The position numbers and the translations under genes are program-made. Shown piece by piece: positions 1 through 7,767 of a stretch of 64,000 nucleotides of DNA. The stretch lies in contig DATDOE010000090.1 in assembly GCA_035293405.1 (NCBI GenBank), forward strand, positions 124,001-188,000, in the 5' to 3' direction. A model generated the notes under the pieces. The model was not told where the DNA came from. It searched no databases and saw nothing but the letters and a program-made list of their open reading frames with translations. The DNA comes from Gp6-AA40 sp035293405. GTDB lineage: Bacteria > Acidobacteriota > Vicinamibacteria > Vicinamibacterales > UBA2999. Each line of letters opens with the position of its first letter. The first letter of the stretch is position 1.

Positions 1-337
1 CGATCAGGTCCGCAGATTCCGCCTGCGCCAGGATCTCGGCCGTCGGATCGCCTTCAGCCACGCCCGGTTCGATCACGATGTGCGCGGCGGCCTCTGGTGG
101 GATGAATGCCGCGATCTGCCGTCGCAGCTGCTCGAGGGCGCCCGGCGGCAGGACGGCCGCTTCGACCGAACCCGCCAGCGCCGCCAATGGCGCGAGCGCC
201 GGCATCGGCGGCTGGTACACGTACAGCACGATCAGCCGCGAGCCATACCACTTCGCGACCGCAATCGCGTAGTCGAGCGCCCGCCGCGAGAAATCTGAGA
301 AGTCAACCGGGCAGAGGATGCGGCGAATCTTCACCAT
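1..337 (-). CDS. Universal stress protein (UspA family), C-terminus cut by window edge
   Basis: Reading leftward from ATG at 337 the protein begins MVKIRRILCPVDFSDFSRRA, the hallmark N-terminal strand and loop of the UspA fold (ILxPxDFS). It continues through about 112 residues to the window edge, so the nucleotide-binding Gly loop expected near the C-terminus is not visible. A GGAGAC stretch just upstream serves as ribosome binding site. It is the last visible gene of a minus-strand series running from 2649: two DUF4136 lipoproteins, a Met-rich secreted protein, a nitroreductase and this Usp. The 112-bp gap to the nitroreductase shows no clear promoter, so co-transcription is likely but not certain. 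It is the first of three Usp genes within 11 kb. Confidence 0.85.
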   Translation of the reverse strand, partial: MVKIRRILCPVDFSDFSRRALDYAIAVAKWYGSRLIVLYVYQPPMPALAPLAALAGSVEAAVLPPGALEQLRRQIAAFIPPEAAAHIVIEPGVAEGDPTAEILAQAESADLI

Positions 338-449
338 AACGTCTCCACCATGGCCCCCGCCGACCCGGCCCGCCACGCTCGCCCTGCACGAGTGACCATC
401 AGTGGGGATGGCCGTACGCGGGCGGTGGAGGGAACTTGTCCGCGAATCA

Positions 450-1061
450 TCATTTCCAGGAAAGGATCTCGGGGTCGCGCCGGCTGACGGGCTCCACCGC
501 CCCGGAGGGCACGCCGACAACAATCGGCACAATCGCCGTCACATCCGCCGGCAGGCCGACTGCGGCCTTCCCGTCGAGTGTGTTCAACGCCGGGACCGCG
601 GCTCCAACGCAGCATGTCCCGAGCCCGAGCGCGCAGGCCGCCAGCATCAGATTCTCAGCCGCCAGCCAGCAGTCCGCGGTGACAAACGGATCGAGCCGTC
701 GGACACCGATCACGATCAGCGTCGTCGCGCCGTAAAAGACGTCGAAGTCAGGATCTTCGAGATGCTGGACAAACGCACCGTGAAGACTCGACGTCTCTGT
801 GAGGTGTAACTCCGGCGGGGCGGCTGCTTCTCGAACCCAGACTGCTTTCACCCGATCATTCAACCGCCGCAGGACCTTCGGATCCTGCACCACGGCAAAC
901 ACCCAGGGTTGCTCGTGCATCGCCGTCGGCGCTTGCACGGCAGCGTCGAGCAGTCCTCGGACCGTCGACTTCTCCAGTTTCGCGGACGTGAACGCGCGAA
1001 CCGAGCGTCGAGCAAAGATCACGTCCAGCGTACTCAGCGTCCCCTCCTGGTGGTTCGACAT
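450..1061 (-). CDS. Nitroreductase family protein
   Basis: A 203-residue protein with the FMN-dependent nitroreductase layout: an N-terminal RRSVRAF motif (residues about 19-25), APTAMHEQPW for flavin and substrate contact, and a C-terminal part with GLGTCCVGA and a VVGVPSGA segment. The family reduces nitro or quinone compounds with NAD(P)H; some members act as redox sensors or stores. Start ATG 1061 follows an AAGGGGG ribosome site. It lies 21 bp after the Met-rich secreted protein gene and upstream of a Usp, inside the series led by a sigma54-type promoter at 2675-2690. Usp plus nitroreductase co-regulation recalls hypoxia or dormancy regulons in other bacteria; that role is inferred. The true substrate cannot be read from sequence. 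Confidence 0.85.
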   Translation of the reverse strand: MSNHQEGTLSTLDVIFARRSVRAFTSAKLEKSTVRGLLDAAVQAPTAMHEQPWVFAVVQDPKVLRRLNDRVKAVWVREAAAPPELHLTETSSLHGAFVQHLEDPDFDVFYGATTLIVIGVRRLDPFVTADCWLAAENLMLAACALGLGTCCVGAAVPALNTLDGKAAVGLPADVTAIVPIVVGVPSGAVEPVSRRDPEILSWK

Positions 1062-1082
1062 GAGGTCCCCCTTCCCTTCTTG

Positions 1083-1499
1083 TCAGGGCTTCGGATGGTG
1101 CACGGCGTGGTCGTCCGCACCGGTTCCTGGCGCCGCAGGCACTGGAATGGTGGCGGCAGGTGCCGGTTGCGGCATCTGCATCATCATGCCGCCCGACATC
1201 ATCCGTGTGTGCATCTCACGATGCTGCGCCACCATTTCGGTCACGAGCGCCGCAACCCGGTCAACTTTTTCACTGCCCTTCGCCTGGTTCATCGCGGCGA
1301 CGAGATCATCGAGCTTCTTCTCGGACGCCTTCATCTCGGCCATCATCTTCTGACGATCGGCCATCATGTTCGCGCCCATCCCTGCCTTCGGAGTGGTCGG
1401 GACGCTGGGCGCGGTCTGGGCCGCAGTGCTGCCGGCAGTGAGCACCACCAGAGCGAGACCGACGGCGCAGAGCAGCGGCGTGTGCAGGTTCGATGTCAT
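1083..1499 (-). CDS. Secreted Met-rich small protein
   Basis: A 138-residue protein of unknown function. ATG 1499 is preferred over an upstream TTG because GAGGAG lies seven bases before it. Residues 1-27 form a signal peptide ending near AAQT. The mature part has a coiled-coil-like Lys/Glu-rich helix (MMAEMKASEKKLDDLVAAM) flanked by Met clusters (GANMMADRQKMM and MMSGGMMMQMPQ) and ends in His/Pro-rich DDHAVHHPKP. Met/His-rich periplasmic proteins often bind copper or silver, which is possible here but unproven. It sits between DUF4136 lipoprotein and nitroreductase genes with gaps of about 20 bp, so it belongs to the same operon. Confidence 0.75.
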   Translation of the reverse strand: MTSNLHTPLLCAVGLALVVLTAGSTAAQTAPSVPTTPKAGMGANMMADRQKMMAEMKASEKKLDDLVAAMNQAKGSEKVDRVAALVTEMVAQHREMHTRMMSGGMMMQMPQPAPAATIPVPAAPGTGADDHAVHHPKP

Positions 1500-1521
1500 G
1501 TTCGTACTCCTCAATGTGTCG

Positions 1522-2070
1522 TTAGTCCTCGACGGGTAGCCGCGCCAGGATCTTCGCTACGGCGTCGTCGATGCTGGCTTCCATGCTGTCCTGATTGTCG
1601 ATGACGCCATCGAGACTTCCCTCGGCCCAGCCACGCCAGGCGAGCCCGTTCGTACGGGTATCGATGAGGTCGAGAAGCAACGTGCCCGCCTCGTAGACAA
1701 ACGGCCGGTATTCTGCGCCGTCGCGGCGCCGGTACTCACGGTCGATGCTGTTGGATTCGAGGCGCTGATCGAGACGCGCGTGCAGGTGGATCAGGAGCTG
1801 GGCCGCGGGTCGCTTCGTCTTCTCGAATCCCTTGGCCGCCAGCTGCCGATCGACGGCCGCCTCGACCAGGCCGATGAAGATCTGATTGTTGTCGAGGCGA
1901 GGGTCGCCGGTCGACAGCGCGCCGACCGGGCCCCACGCGTAGGTGCGATAGTCCCCGAAGTCGATGCCGCGCCCGAGATACGAGTGGGGCCGTACCGTGG
2001 CGCAGCCGTTCAGCGCCAGCGCCAGCGCTGTCGCGGCGATCAGGCTGTCGATGCGTGTCGACCGATGCAT
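1522..2070 (-). CDS. DUF4136 lipoprotein (second copy)
   Basis: A 182-residue protein with a lipoprotein signal: hydrophobic h-region then LNGCAT, with Cys at about residue 23 as the lipidated residue. The mature part follows the DUF4136 pattern: DFGDYRTYAW near the start, a GDPRLDN segment, VDRQLAAKGF, a central YEAGTLLLDLID strand, and a closing WRGWAEGSL helix. Family function is unknown; members are periplasm-facing lipoproteins. The neighbour at 2098-2649 is a clear paralog with the same blocks in the same order, 27 bp upstream. The tandem pair suggests duplication and perhaps a heteromeric unit. It is expressed with the paralog from the promoter at 2675-2690. Confidence 0.85.
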   Translation of the reverse strand: MHRSTRIDSLIAATALALALNGCATVRPHSYLGRGIDFGDYRTYAWGPVGALSTGDPRLDNNQIFIGLVEAAVDRQLAAKGFEKTKRPAAQLLIHLHARLDQRLESNSIDREYRRRDGAEYRPFVYEAGTLLLDLIDTRTNGLAWRGWAEGSLDGVIDNQDSMEASIDDAVAKILARLPVED

Positions 2071-2097
2071 GACGGTTCTCCTCTCGAGATCTGCGCT

Positions 2098-2649
2098 CTA
2101 TCTGGCCCGAGGCAGTCTCAGGAACATCCGCGTCACGCCTTCGTCGATCGTGCGTGCCAGCCTGTCCCTGTTCCCGAGCACCCCCTCGACGCTCTTCTGC
2201 GCCCAGCCTCGCCATATCAGCGCGTTGGTGCGGACATCGACGATGTCGACGACCAGCGTGCCGGCTTCGTAATCGGTGACGTGGGGATAGCACTCGTCGC
2301 TGTAGCAGTCTCCGTAGCGACGGTCGACCTCGTCGATAGCGATCCGCTGGTCGATGGTCGCGTGATAGTGAATGCGCACGTCGGGTGCATCAGCGACGGC
2401 GGACCGTTCGAAGCCGCGTGCGGCCATCTGTTTTTCAATGGCGCCCTCTACGTGGTCCTGGAAGAACGGATCCTTGTCGAGGCGGGGGTCACCAGTCGGA
2501 AGCGCGTCGGCCGGGCCCCAATCGAATGTCCGGTACTGCGAGAAGTCGCGCCCGCGCTCGACGTGCGAGCTCACCCGCATCGTGGCGCACGCGGCCACGG
2601 CACATGCTGTTACCGCGATTCCAGCCACACCCAGAAGTCTTCGAGTCAT
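2098..2649 (-). CDS. DUF4136 lipoprotein (first copy, operon leader)
   Basis: A 183-residue lipoprotein starting at ATG 2649 (GAGGG eight bases upstream); a longer upstream reading would run over the promoter. The signal peptide ends VAACAT, giving a lipidated Cys near residue 20. DUF4136 blocks are all present: DFSQYRTFDWGP, GDPRLDKDPFF, IEKQMAARGFER, DYEAGTLVVDIVD and WRGWAQKSVEG. It is the first gene of the minus-strand series and has a sigma54-type promoter 26 bp upstream of its ATG, with the shared upstream motif about 106 bp above the -12 element. Known: DUF4136 is of unknown function. Inferred: an envelope component of the stress regulon. Confidence 0.85.
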   Translation of the reverse strand: MTRRLLGVAGIAVTACAVAACATMRVSSHVERGRDFSQYRTFDWGPADALPTGDPRLDKDPFFQDHVEGAIEKQMAARGFERSAVADAPDVRIHYHATIDQRIAIDEVDRRYGDCYSDECYPHVTDYEAGTLVVDIVDVRTNALIWRGWAQKSVEGVLGNRDRLARTIDEGVTRMFLRLPRAR

Positions 2650-2674
2650 CGGGAAGCCCTCGGGACTGTCGCAC

Positions 2675-2690
2675 TGCGAACGCGATGCCA
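2675..2690 (-). promoter_or_regulatory. Sigma54 (-24/-12) promoter of the DUF4136 operon
   Basis: On the minus strand the sequence reads TGGCATCGCGTTCGCA, matching the TGGCAC-N5-TTGCW consensus at eight of ten core positions with the required GG-N10-GC spacing. Predicted transcription start is about 15 bases before ATG 2649. Confidence 0.65.
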
Positions 2691-2764
2691 TCGCGACGCG
2701 TAGCAAGAGTGGGTCGCCACCCCTCGCAGCTCGTTCATCGCGTGACCTGCCGTTGTCTCACGAT

Positions 2765-2800
2765 GGGAATATTTCCGACGGCTGCGAAGAAATCCCCACC
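2765..2800. promoter_or_regulatory. Shared upstream activator motif, copy A
   Basis: A bipartite motif of the form GAAt.TTTCC, about 10 bases, then GAAGAAATCCCC. Read on the other strand it is GGGGATTTcTTCGC followed by GGAAATATTCCC. Similar copies occur at 4386-4427, 10636-10673 and 16235-16272, always between divergent genes and about 75-116 bp above -12 elements, as expected for bacterial enhancer-binding protein sites. Confidence 0.55.
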
Positions 2801-2869
2801 CGGCCGCGGTTCGCGCTCGCGGCTGCGGCCGTCGTGACGTGCAGAGCCCAGGCAGGCGTGGTGAGTGGC

Positions 2870-2885
2870 TGGTATGAACGATGCT
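2870..2885 (+). promoter_or_regulatory. Sigma54 (-24/-12) promoter of the Usp gene at 2925
   Basis: Reads TGGTATGAACGATGCT, with GG-N10-GC spacing and eight of ten core matches. It predicts a start about 29 bases before ATG 2925. The -12 context ATGCTCT also occurs at the promoters at 4509 (ATGCTC) and 10725 (ATGCTCT). Confidence 0.6.
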
Positions 2886-2924
2886 CTCGTCTCCTGAGGA
2901 CGCCACTTTCAAAGGAGACGGTCC

Positions 2925-3422
2925 ATGACCACATCCATCACACGCATCCTGGTCCCGATGGATTTCAGCGCACACGCGAACCACGGGATGGACTACGCCA
3001 CCGCGCTGGCCGCCCGCCTGGGCGCATCCATCGAGCTCTTACACGTCGTCGAAGATCCGCTCCTCCCGGCCGCAAGCGCCGAGATCTATATGCCAGACCT
3101 CGAGGAACTTCGCGAAAGCCTGGTTGAAGATGCCAGGCGGCGCCTCGCTGCCTGCGAGGCCACCATCGGCGGGCACGGCGTACCCGTCGTGTCAGTTGTT
3201 CGGCTTGGTCGACCCGCATTCACCATCGTCGAGTATGCGACGACCGTCCTACCCGATTTGATTGTGATGGGGACGCGCGGCCGTACCGGACTCGCCCACA
3301 TGCTGATGGGGAGCGTGGCCGAACGAGTCGTTCGTACAGCACCCTGTCCAGTCCTGACCCTTCGCGCGACGGTCACTGACACAGCAACCGTGCCTGCAGG
3401 GACGACTCACGCGACTGCATGA
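2925..3422 (+). CDS. Universal stress protein (UspA family)
   Basis: A 165-residue Usp domain protein, full length. The N-terminus TRILVPMDFSAHANHG and the C-terminal ATP-binding loop VMGTRGRTGLAHMLMGS (the G-x2-G-x9-G-S pattern) are both intact, followed by VAERVVRTAPCPVLTLR, so this is an ATP-binding type Usp. A strong AAAGGAGACGG ribosome site precedes ATG 2925. It faces away from the DUF4136 operon and shares the activator motif at 2765-2800. Usp proteins support survival under starvation, hypoxia or respiratory stress; the target here is unknown. The last 15 residues are low-complexity Thr/Ala. Confidence 0.92.
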   Translation: MTTSITRILVPMDFSAHANHGMDYATALAARLGASIELLHVVEDPLLPAASAEIYMPDLEELRESLVEDARRRLAACEATIGGHGVPVVSVVRLGRPAFTIVEYATTVLPDLIVMGTRGRTGLAHMLMGSVAERVVRTAPCPVLTLRATVTDTATVPAGTTHATA

Positions 3423-3552
3423 TGACCAGCCTGCCGTTGCGCGCCCCTCCACGACGCGCAACGGCGCCGCGCTCCGGGACTTGTGCAAGGCATCACGCTT
3501 CCAGGGGACTAGATGACGAGGCGAGGGGCACGCGAGCAGCTCGCGAACCCGG

Positions 3553-4266
3553 TCAGGACGCGATTTCACCCAGGAGTCTGGACGGTCTGAATGGCTTGGC
3601 GCGCAAGCCGAATCGCGCCACCGTATGCCGCTCGATGTGATGCATCGCGTCGGACACGGAATCCGTGACGAGCACGAGATCGAGATCCCGCGCGTCAATG
3701 GTCTGTTCGGCTGCGAGGTGATGAAGCAGATCCTGAAGCGGACGCCAATAGTCGACTCCAATCAACACGATCGGGAAATGCTCGATCTTCCTGGTCTGGA
3801 TCAGGACCAGGGCTTCGAACAGCTCGTCGAGCGTGCCCAGGCCACCCGGGAGACCGATGAAGGCGTATGAGTACTTGAACAGCAGGACTTTCCGCACGAA
3901 GAAATACCGCGACGAGATCCATCGATCGAGATACGGATTCGGCGCCTGCTCCTTTGGCAGCAGGATGTTGCAGCCCACCGAGCGGCCACCGGCCTCACGC
4001 GCCCCTCGGTTGGCGGCCTCCATGAGTCCCGGTCCGCCACCCGTCATGACGGTGAACCCCAGCTCCACGACACCACGCCCCACCTCGCGACCCAACGCGT
4101 AGTGCGGGTGGGACTCGTCGTACCTGGCCGACCCGAACACCGTGACGCAGGGTCCAACAAAATGCAGAACTCGAAATCCTGCGATGAAGTCGCGCAGCGC
4201 TCGCAGGACCAGCCACAGTTCCGCTCGCCGTGAGTGCGGACCCTCGAGGAGCACGCGGTCCACCAT
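3553..4266 (-). CDS. LOG family protein (TIGR00730-type Rossmann fold)
   Basis: A 237-residue protein with the LOG/TIGR00730 signatures: CVTVFGSAR near residue 40, MTGGGPGLMEAANRGA for phosphate binding, and the defining PGGLGTLDE motif. Characterised relatives are nucleoside 5'-monophosphate phosphoribohydrolases (cytokinin-activating type); many bacterial ones are nucleotide pyrophosphatases or of unsettled substrate. The frame is open upstream to 4482, but a near-consensus sigma54 promoter at 4330-4345 would sit inside that extension, so ATG 4266 (GAGG upstream) is taken as the start. This gives the family's usual length. The gene is divergent from the gene at 4546 and shares the activator motif between them. 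Confidence 0.88.
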   Translation of the reverse strand: MVDRVLLEGPHSRRAELWLVLRALRDFIAGFRVLHFVGPCVTVFGSARYDESHPHYALGREVGRGVVELGFTVMTGGGPGLMEAANRGAREAGGRSVGCNILLPKEQAPNPYLDRWISSRYFFVRKVLLFKYSYAFIGLPGGLGTLDELFEALVLIQTRKIEHFPIVLIGVDYWRPLQDLLHHLAAEQTIDARDLDLVLVTDSVSDAMHHIERHTVARFGLRAKPFRPSRLLGEIAS

Positions 4267-4329
4267 CCTGGTGGTAGCCTCACCGAGCGAGCGCGTGGCA
4301 GGTGTGTTCACAGTCGGTGTCTGCCAATG

Positions 4330-4345
4330 AGCAACGCCCGTGCCG
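4330..4345 (-). promoter_or_regulatory. Sigma54 (-24/-12) promoter of the LOG gene
   Basis: On the minus strand it reads CGGCACGGGCGTTGCT, nine of ten core matches to TGGCAC-N5-TTGC plus the final T. Predicted start is near 4319, which excludes the upstream start codons for the LOG protein. Confidence 0.7.
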
Positions 4346-4385
4346 GGCTCCGGGCCGACGCCATTCTCGTGCACCACGTGCGGCG

Positions 4386-4427
4386 GGTGCGAAACTTTCC
4401 CAGGTGCCGCGGGAATCTTCCCCTCCC
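4386..4427. promoter_or_regulatory. Shared upstream activator motif, copy B
   Basis: GGGTGCGAAACTTTCCC, ten bases, then GGGAATCTTCCCC. It aligns without gaps to copy C at 10636-10673 over the GGGTGCGAAA half. It is placed between the divergent LOG gene and the gene at 4546. Confidence 0.5.
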
Positions 4428-4508
4428 CTCCCCTCCTATCCTTCACCAGGACGCATCGAGGCCAAGCCGAAGGACGCGCCACGACTTGTTCTCAGCGATA
4501 TTTGCACT

Positions 4509-4524
4509 TGGCACAGGCGATGCT
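4509..4524 (+). promoter_or_regulatory. Sigma54 (-24/-12) promoter of the gene at 4546
   Basis: Reads TGGCACAGGCGATGCT: a perfect -24 hexamer and ATGC for TTGC at -12, with GG-N10-GC spacing. Predicted start is about 11-14 bases before ATG 4546/4549. Confidence 0.7.
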
Positions 4525-4545
4525 CAGGTCGGCGTCAGCGAGGTC

Positions 4546-5127
4546 ATGATGCCTACTGCCACTCTCACCGCACTACCCCTCCTCCTCTCGATCGTCGCGC
4601 TGCCGTGGCCTGGGGGAGTCGAATCATCGTCACTCACACACCTTCATGGGCACTTCGCCTGGCCACACTTCGACCGCGCCGTATCTGAGTACATGGAGAT
4701 TCGCCGGCTGGCGCCGCCGATGGACGTCGACTGCCTCACCGCGGACCGTGAAGCTATTCACCGCGCGCGCGCCCGGCGAGCGGCGGCCATCCGCGACGTG
4801 AGGGGCGAAGCCAGCCCGGGCACCGTCTTCGGCGCGGAGGTGGCGCCGCTGATTCGCCGGCGTCTCACCCGCGCTCTTGGGAAGCACCCGGACGACTTCG
4901 TCCTGCTCGCGATGCTCGACGAGTCATCGGCGGCCACTGCGGCGATTGTGGTGAACGGCTCGTTGCCGTGGGGCGCCACCATCACCGTCACACCGTCGCT
5001 GCTCGCGGCACTGCCGGCGCTACCGGAGGAGCTCGAGTACCGGCTGCTCGGCCGCGATCTGATTCTGTGGGATTCCGGCGTTGACCTGGTCGTCGACATT
5101 CTCGCGGATGCGCTGCCGGCGCAGTGA
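4546..5127 (+). CDS. Hypothetical exported protein in the sigma54 regulon
   Basis: A 193-residue protein of no recognised family. Two adjacent ATGs (4546, 4549) follow AGCGAGG and lie just after a near-consensus sigma54 promoter, so the longer upstream frame is rejected. Residues 1-25 form a hydrophobic segment (TLTALPLLLSIVALPWPGG), either a signal peptide or anchor. The rest is mixed alpha/beta with an Arg/Ala-rich helix and a C-terminal EYRLLGRDLILWDSGVDLVV block. No catalytic motif is apparent. The stop codon overlaps a GTG that opens a 47-codon frame at 5124, suggesting coupled translation. Confidence 0.6.
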   Translation: MMPTATLTALPLLLSIVALPWPGGVESSSLTHLHGHFAWPHFDRAVSEYMEIRRLAPPMDVDCLTADREAIHRARARRAAAIRDVRGEASPGTVFGAEVAPLIRRRLTRALGKHPDDFVLLAMLDESSAATAAIVVNGSLPWGATITVTPSLLAALPALPEELEYRLLGRDLILWDSGVDLVVDILADALPAQ

Positions 5128-5267
5128 CCGCACGGGAACCGTGCGGCGTTCTGGCGCTGTCCCTCCTCTTGTGCCTGGCCGGATGGCCCGAGGCACGTCT
5201 GGGGCTCGTTGCGAACGCGGTGCTCGCGGCGTCCTTGGCGGGGATGCGCTATGGGATTCTCACGTAA
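5124..5267 (+). CDS. Possible 47-residue small membrane protein
   Basis: GTG 5124 overlaps the stop of the preceding gene (GTGA, 4 bp). The frame encodes 47 residues with two hydrophobic stretches, GVLALSLLLCLAGW and LGLVANAVLAASLAG. Codon third positions are GC-rich, as in coding DNA. No family is recognised. An 8-bp inverted repeat (CCGCACGG/CCGTGCGG, 5128-5146) covers its first codons and could affect translation. It may be spurious. Confidence 0.35.
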   Translation: MTAREPCGVLALSLLLCLAGWPEARLGLVANAVLAASLAGMRYGILT

Positions 5268-5273
5268 GGCACG

Positions 5274-5325
5274 GTTCGGCTGAAGCCGGACACTACGTTC
5301 GCCGCAGGTCCAGCTGAAGTCGGAC
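5274..5325. repeat. Two REP-like palindromes
   Basis: Imperfect hairpins GTTCGGC-TGAA-GCCGGAC (5274-5291) and GTCCAGC-TGAA-GTCGGAC (5308-5325), with the same TGAA loop. A perfect version lies at 52049-52066 and, like the first copy, is followed by ACTACGT. They sit between convergent genes, a usual REP location. Confidence 0.55.
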
Positions 5326-5335
5326 ATACGCACCA

Positions 5336-7753
5336 CTAGAAGCGATACAGCACACGCAGGTAGACGGTCTGGCCCTTATAGGGGCGGTTACCGTAGCCCG
5401 TCACCAGACCGCCGAGCCAATCGATGCGGGGAGCGCCGGTTGGCGGCGCGAAGCCCACCGGGCCGTTCGTATCGATGGTGTTGTAATCGACGATCTCGAG
5501 CTTCTCGAAGTAGTAGCCGACGCCGACGCCGGCATGGCTCGTCAGGAAATACTGGACGTCCGCCCGCAACCGCTGCCACGTGTTGTCCACATCCGGCAGA
5601 GGGATGAACTGGCCGAGCGCGGCCAGCGCGGTCACGCGCGGACCACCGTGGACGAACGAGTTGTTCGAGTCGCTGTAGTCGTAGCCGAAGCGGATGTCCG
5701 TGTTCTTGACGGCACGCAGCAGATCGAGATACACGCTGGCGTTGTTGGTCGAGTCGTCGTTGTCCAGCGTCCAGTTGCGCGCCGGGTCGGTCCAGGTCGG
5801 ATCGGGTGGCGGGTTGGCGTTGCGCGACACCTGGAAGGAACCGTAAGAGTCGCGGCCGTAGTTCGCGCCGAAGCTGACGACATCGGTCGGGTGGACGTTC
5901 AGCCCGAGGTTCCAGCTCTTCACCGTCGACTCGTGCAGACCAAACAGTTCGCCAGGGCGGCTGACCGACACCGAATCATCGGCCATGTATTCGTCTTTTC
6001 CGCCGGAGACCTGAAAGTAGACGTCAACCGTGTCGCGCGGCATGACCGTCAACAGCAGCGAGCCGCGCGTCCGGTTGCGGTCCGCTTCGTCGTAGTAGCG
6101 CAGCGTCGGCTGCGTGCCGCCGGGTCCCACCGTGGGTCCTTCATCGTCGCTTCCGGACGCCGCGGCCACGAACCCTTCGCCGCGGCGACGACCGGCGTCG
6201 AAGCCGGCTCTGAGCGTGACGTACTGGCTGGAGTAGGTGTCCCACGATGCGCGGAAGATATTTTCACCCACGTCGCTGAAGCCGCGACCATGACGCTCTA
6301 CCGCTTCGTGGCCGTAGCCAACGCGCAGCGTCCCGAACCCCGCCGGGGTGTACGAGATGTTGGCGTCGAAGATGTGACGCGAGGTGTCGAACTGGTGCGA
6401 GAGGCCCTCTTCGATCTCTTCGGGCACCGCGTCGAAGCGCACGTATTCGGTGGCGTCGAAGGTTGGTGTCTGCACGTCCCGCTTGTTGAAGCGGTAACGC
6501 ACGGCAACGTTCACCTTGCGGTACGGACGCGAGCTGAGGTTCAGCAGCGCGTTCACGCCCTTGGCCTCGGCCTCGGCCGTCGGGCGCGGCAGCTGCGCGA
6601 GATGTGGAAAAGCGGCGATGACTGACGAGGTGTTCAGGATCACCGGGTTGATGGTCCACGGAATCAGATCCGCGTTCTGATTCTGAGACGTCAGCTGGAG
6701 CGTGCCGTTGAGCGTCGTGCGCCCTCGCATCTTGTACAGGCCGGTTGTGCTGACGACGTTCATGCTGTTGCTGGGCGCAAGCGCCATCCGCCCCTGCGCC
6801 GGGCCGTTGCCGTTACTGTAGCCGCTCGGGTCGTAGGGGCCAAGGGGCGGCGCGAGACCGTTGCTGAAGTCGGTGATCCGGATCGGATTGTCCCAGACCA
6901 GGCTCTCAATGTCGTTGTTGAACCACGACCCCTCCCAGCCGACGTGGAACATCGCCTTCGGATTCGCCCACGACGCGCCGAGCTTGACGTCGTTGGTCCG
7001 CTGGTCAATCGGGATCGGCAACTCGACGGCGTCGTTGAAGGCGAACGACGCGCCAAACGGCTGCTGTCCATGCCGCTTGACCGAGGTCACGCTCGCGTCA
7101 ACATCGATGGCCTTGGTGGCCGAATACGTCAGGCCGAAGGCCGCTGCGTCTCGCTGGTTCCGCAGGTCGAACGTCGGCGCCAGGCCGTTGTAGATTGAGC
7201 GATTCGCCTTCGCCAGCGCGGCCTGCGCCGGGTTGCCACACGCCGCCGGCAGCGCGCCGGGCGCGCACGGAACTCCGACCGCGGTGCCATCGTTCGCGGC
7301 GTTGGTTGGCCCCTGTACCGCGCGTTGCGCGTTGTCGTCGAGCGTGAGGGTGTTGCCGTTCGTCACGTAGGGCGTGCGGGTGATGTAGCTGTAGTTGAGC
7401 GGCAACGACATCCACCGAAACCCGAGGTTCACCTTCGGACCCACGAACGTCGCGTTGTACTTCTGATCGCGATAGCCGACATGCGAGGCGTTCGCCTCGA
7501 ACAGCGACGATGTCTTCTCGCGGTGGAGGTTGAAGCTCGAATACAACCCGTCGCGTGCGTCACGATAGCGCTCGTATCGCGCCGCATCGCCGTCGGTCGT
7601 CGTCAGGAGACCGCCGATGTCTACTCCTCCGCTGAAGGGCGACGCCGGAACGGGAGCCGCGGTTTGCGGTGGTGTCGGCGGTGCCTGCGCCATGCCGGTC
7701 GAGCGAGAGATCAGCAGGAGCACCGCGGTCAGCATCACGAGTCTGTTACGCAT
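5336..7753 (-). CDS. MtrB/PioB-family decaheme-associated outer membrane porin
   Basis: An 805-residue protein starting at ATG 7753 after a perfect AGGAGG; the five-residue longer reading is not needed. A signal peptide ends at SRSTGMAQA. The body is a long series of alternating beta strands rich in Tyr, Asn and Asp turns, with repeats such as NASVYLDLLRAVKNTDIRFG and closing VYLRVLYRF, a C-terminal aromatic typical of outer membrane barrels. Known: MtrB/PioB barrels sheathe a decaheme cytochrome to pass electrons through the outer membrane. The decaheme gene lies 14 bp upstream, supporting that role. The N-terminal CxxC of Shewanella MtrB is not seen. No MtrC-type surface cytochrome lies in this operon. 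Confidence 0.9.
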   Translation of the reverse strand: MRNRLVMLTAVLLLISRSTGMAQAPPTPPQTAAPVPASPFSGGVDIGGLLTTTDGDAARYERYRDARDGLYSSFNLHREKTSSLFEANASHVGYRDQKYNATFVGPKVNLGFRWMSLPLNYSYITRTPYVTNGNTLTLDDNAQRAVQGPTNAANDGTAVGVPCAPGALPAACGNPAQAALAKANRSIYNGLAPTFDLRNQRDAAAFGLTYSATKAIDVDASVTSVKRHGQQPFGASFAFNDAVELPIPIDQRTNDVKLGASWANPKAMFHVGWEGSWFNNDIESLVWDNPIRITDFSNGLAPPLGPYDPSGYSNGNGPAQGRMALAPSNSMNVVSTTGLYKMRGRTTLNGTLQLTSQNQNADLIPWTINPVILNTSSVIAAFPHLAQLPRPTAEAEAKGVNALLNLSSRPYRKVNVAVRYRFNKRDVQTPTFDATEYVRFDAVPEEIEEGLSHQFDTSRHIFDANISYTPAGFGTLRVGYGHEAVERHGRGFSDVGENIFRASWDTYSSQYVTLRAGFDAGRRRGEGFVAAASGSDDEGPTVGPGGTQPTLRYYDEADRNRTRGSLLLTVMPRDTVDVYFQVSGGKDEYMADDSVSVSRPGELFGLHESTVKSWNLGLNVHPTDVVSFGANYGRDSYGSFQVSRNANPPPDPTWTDPARNWTLDNDDSTNNASVYLDLLRAVKNTDIRFGYDYSDSNNSFVHGGPRVTALAALGQFIPLPDVDNTWQRLRADVQYFLTSHAGVGVGYYFEKLEIVDYNTIDTNGPVGFAPPTGAPRIDWLGGLVTGYGNRPYKGQTVYLRVLYRF

Positions 7754-7767
7754 CGCAGTCCTCCTCA

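Noticed and set aside
4267..4482. Longer N-terminus for the LOG protein
   Set aside because: It would place a near-consensus sigma54 promoter inside the coding sequence, and the extra residues look non-coding.
5128..5146. Rho-independent terminator after the gene at 4546
   Set aside because: The 8-bp hairpin has no T-run, and a small frame at 5124 may be translated through it.
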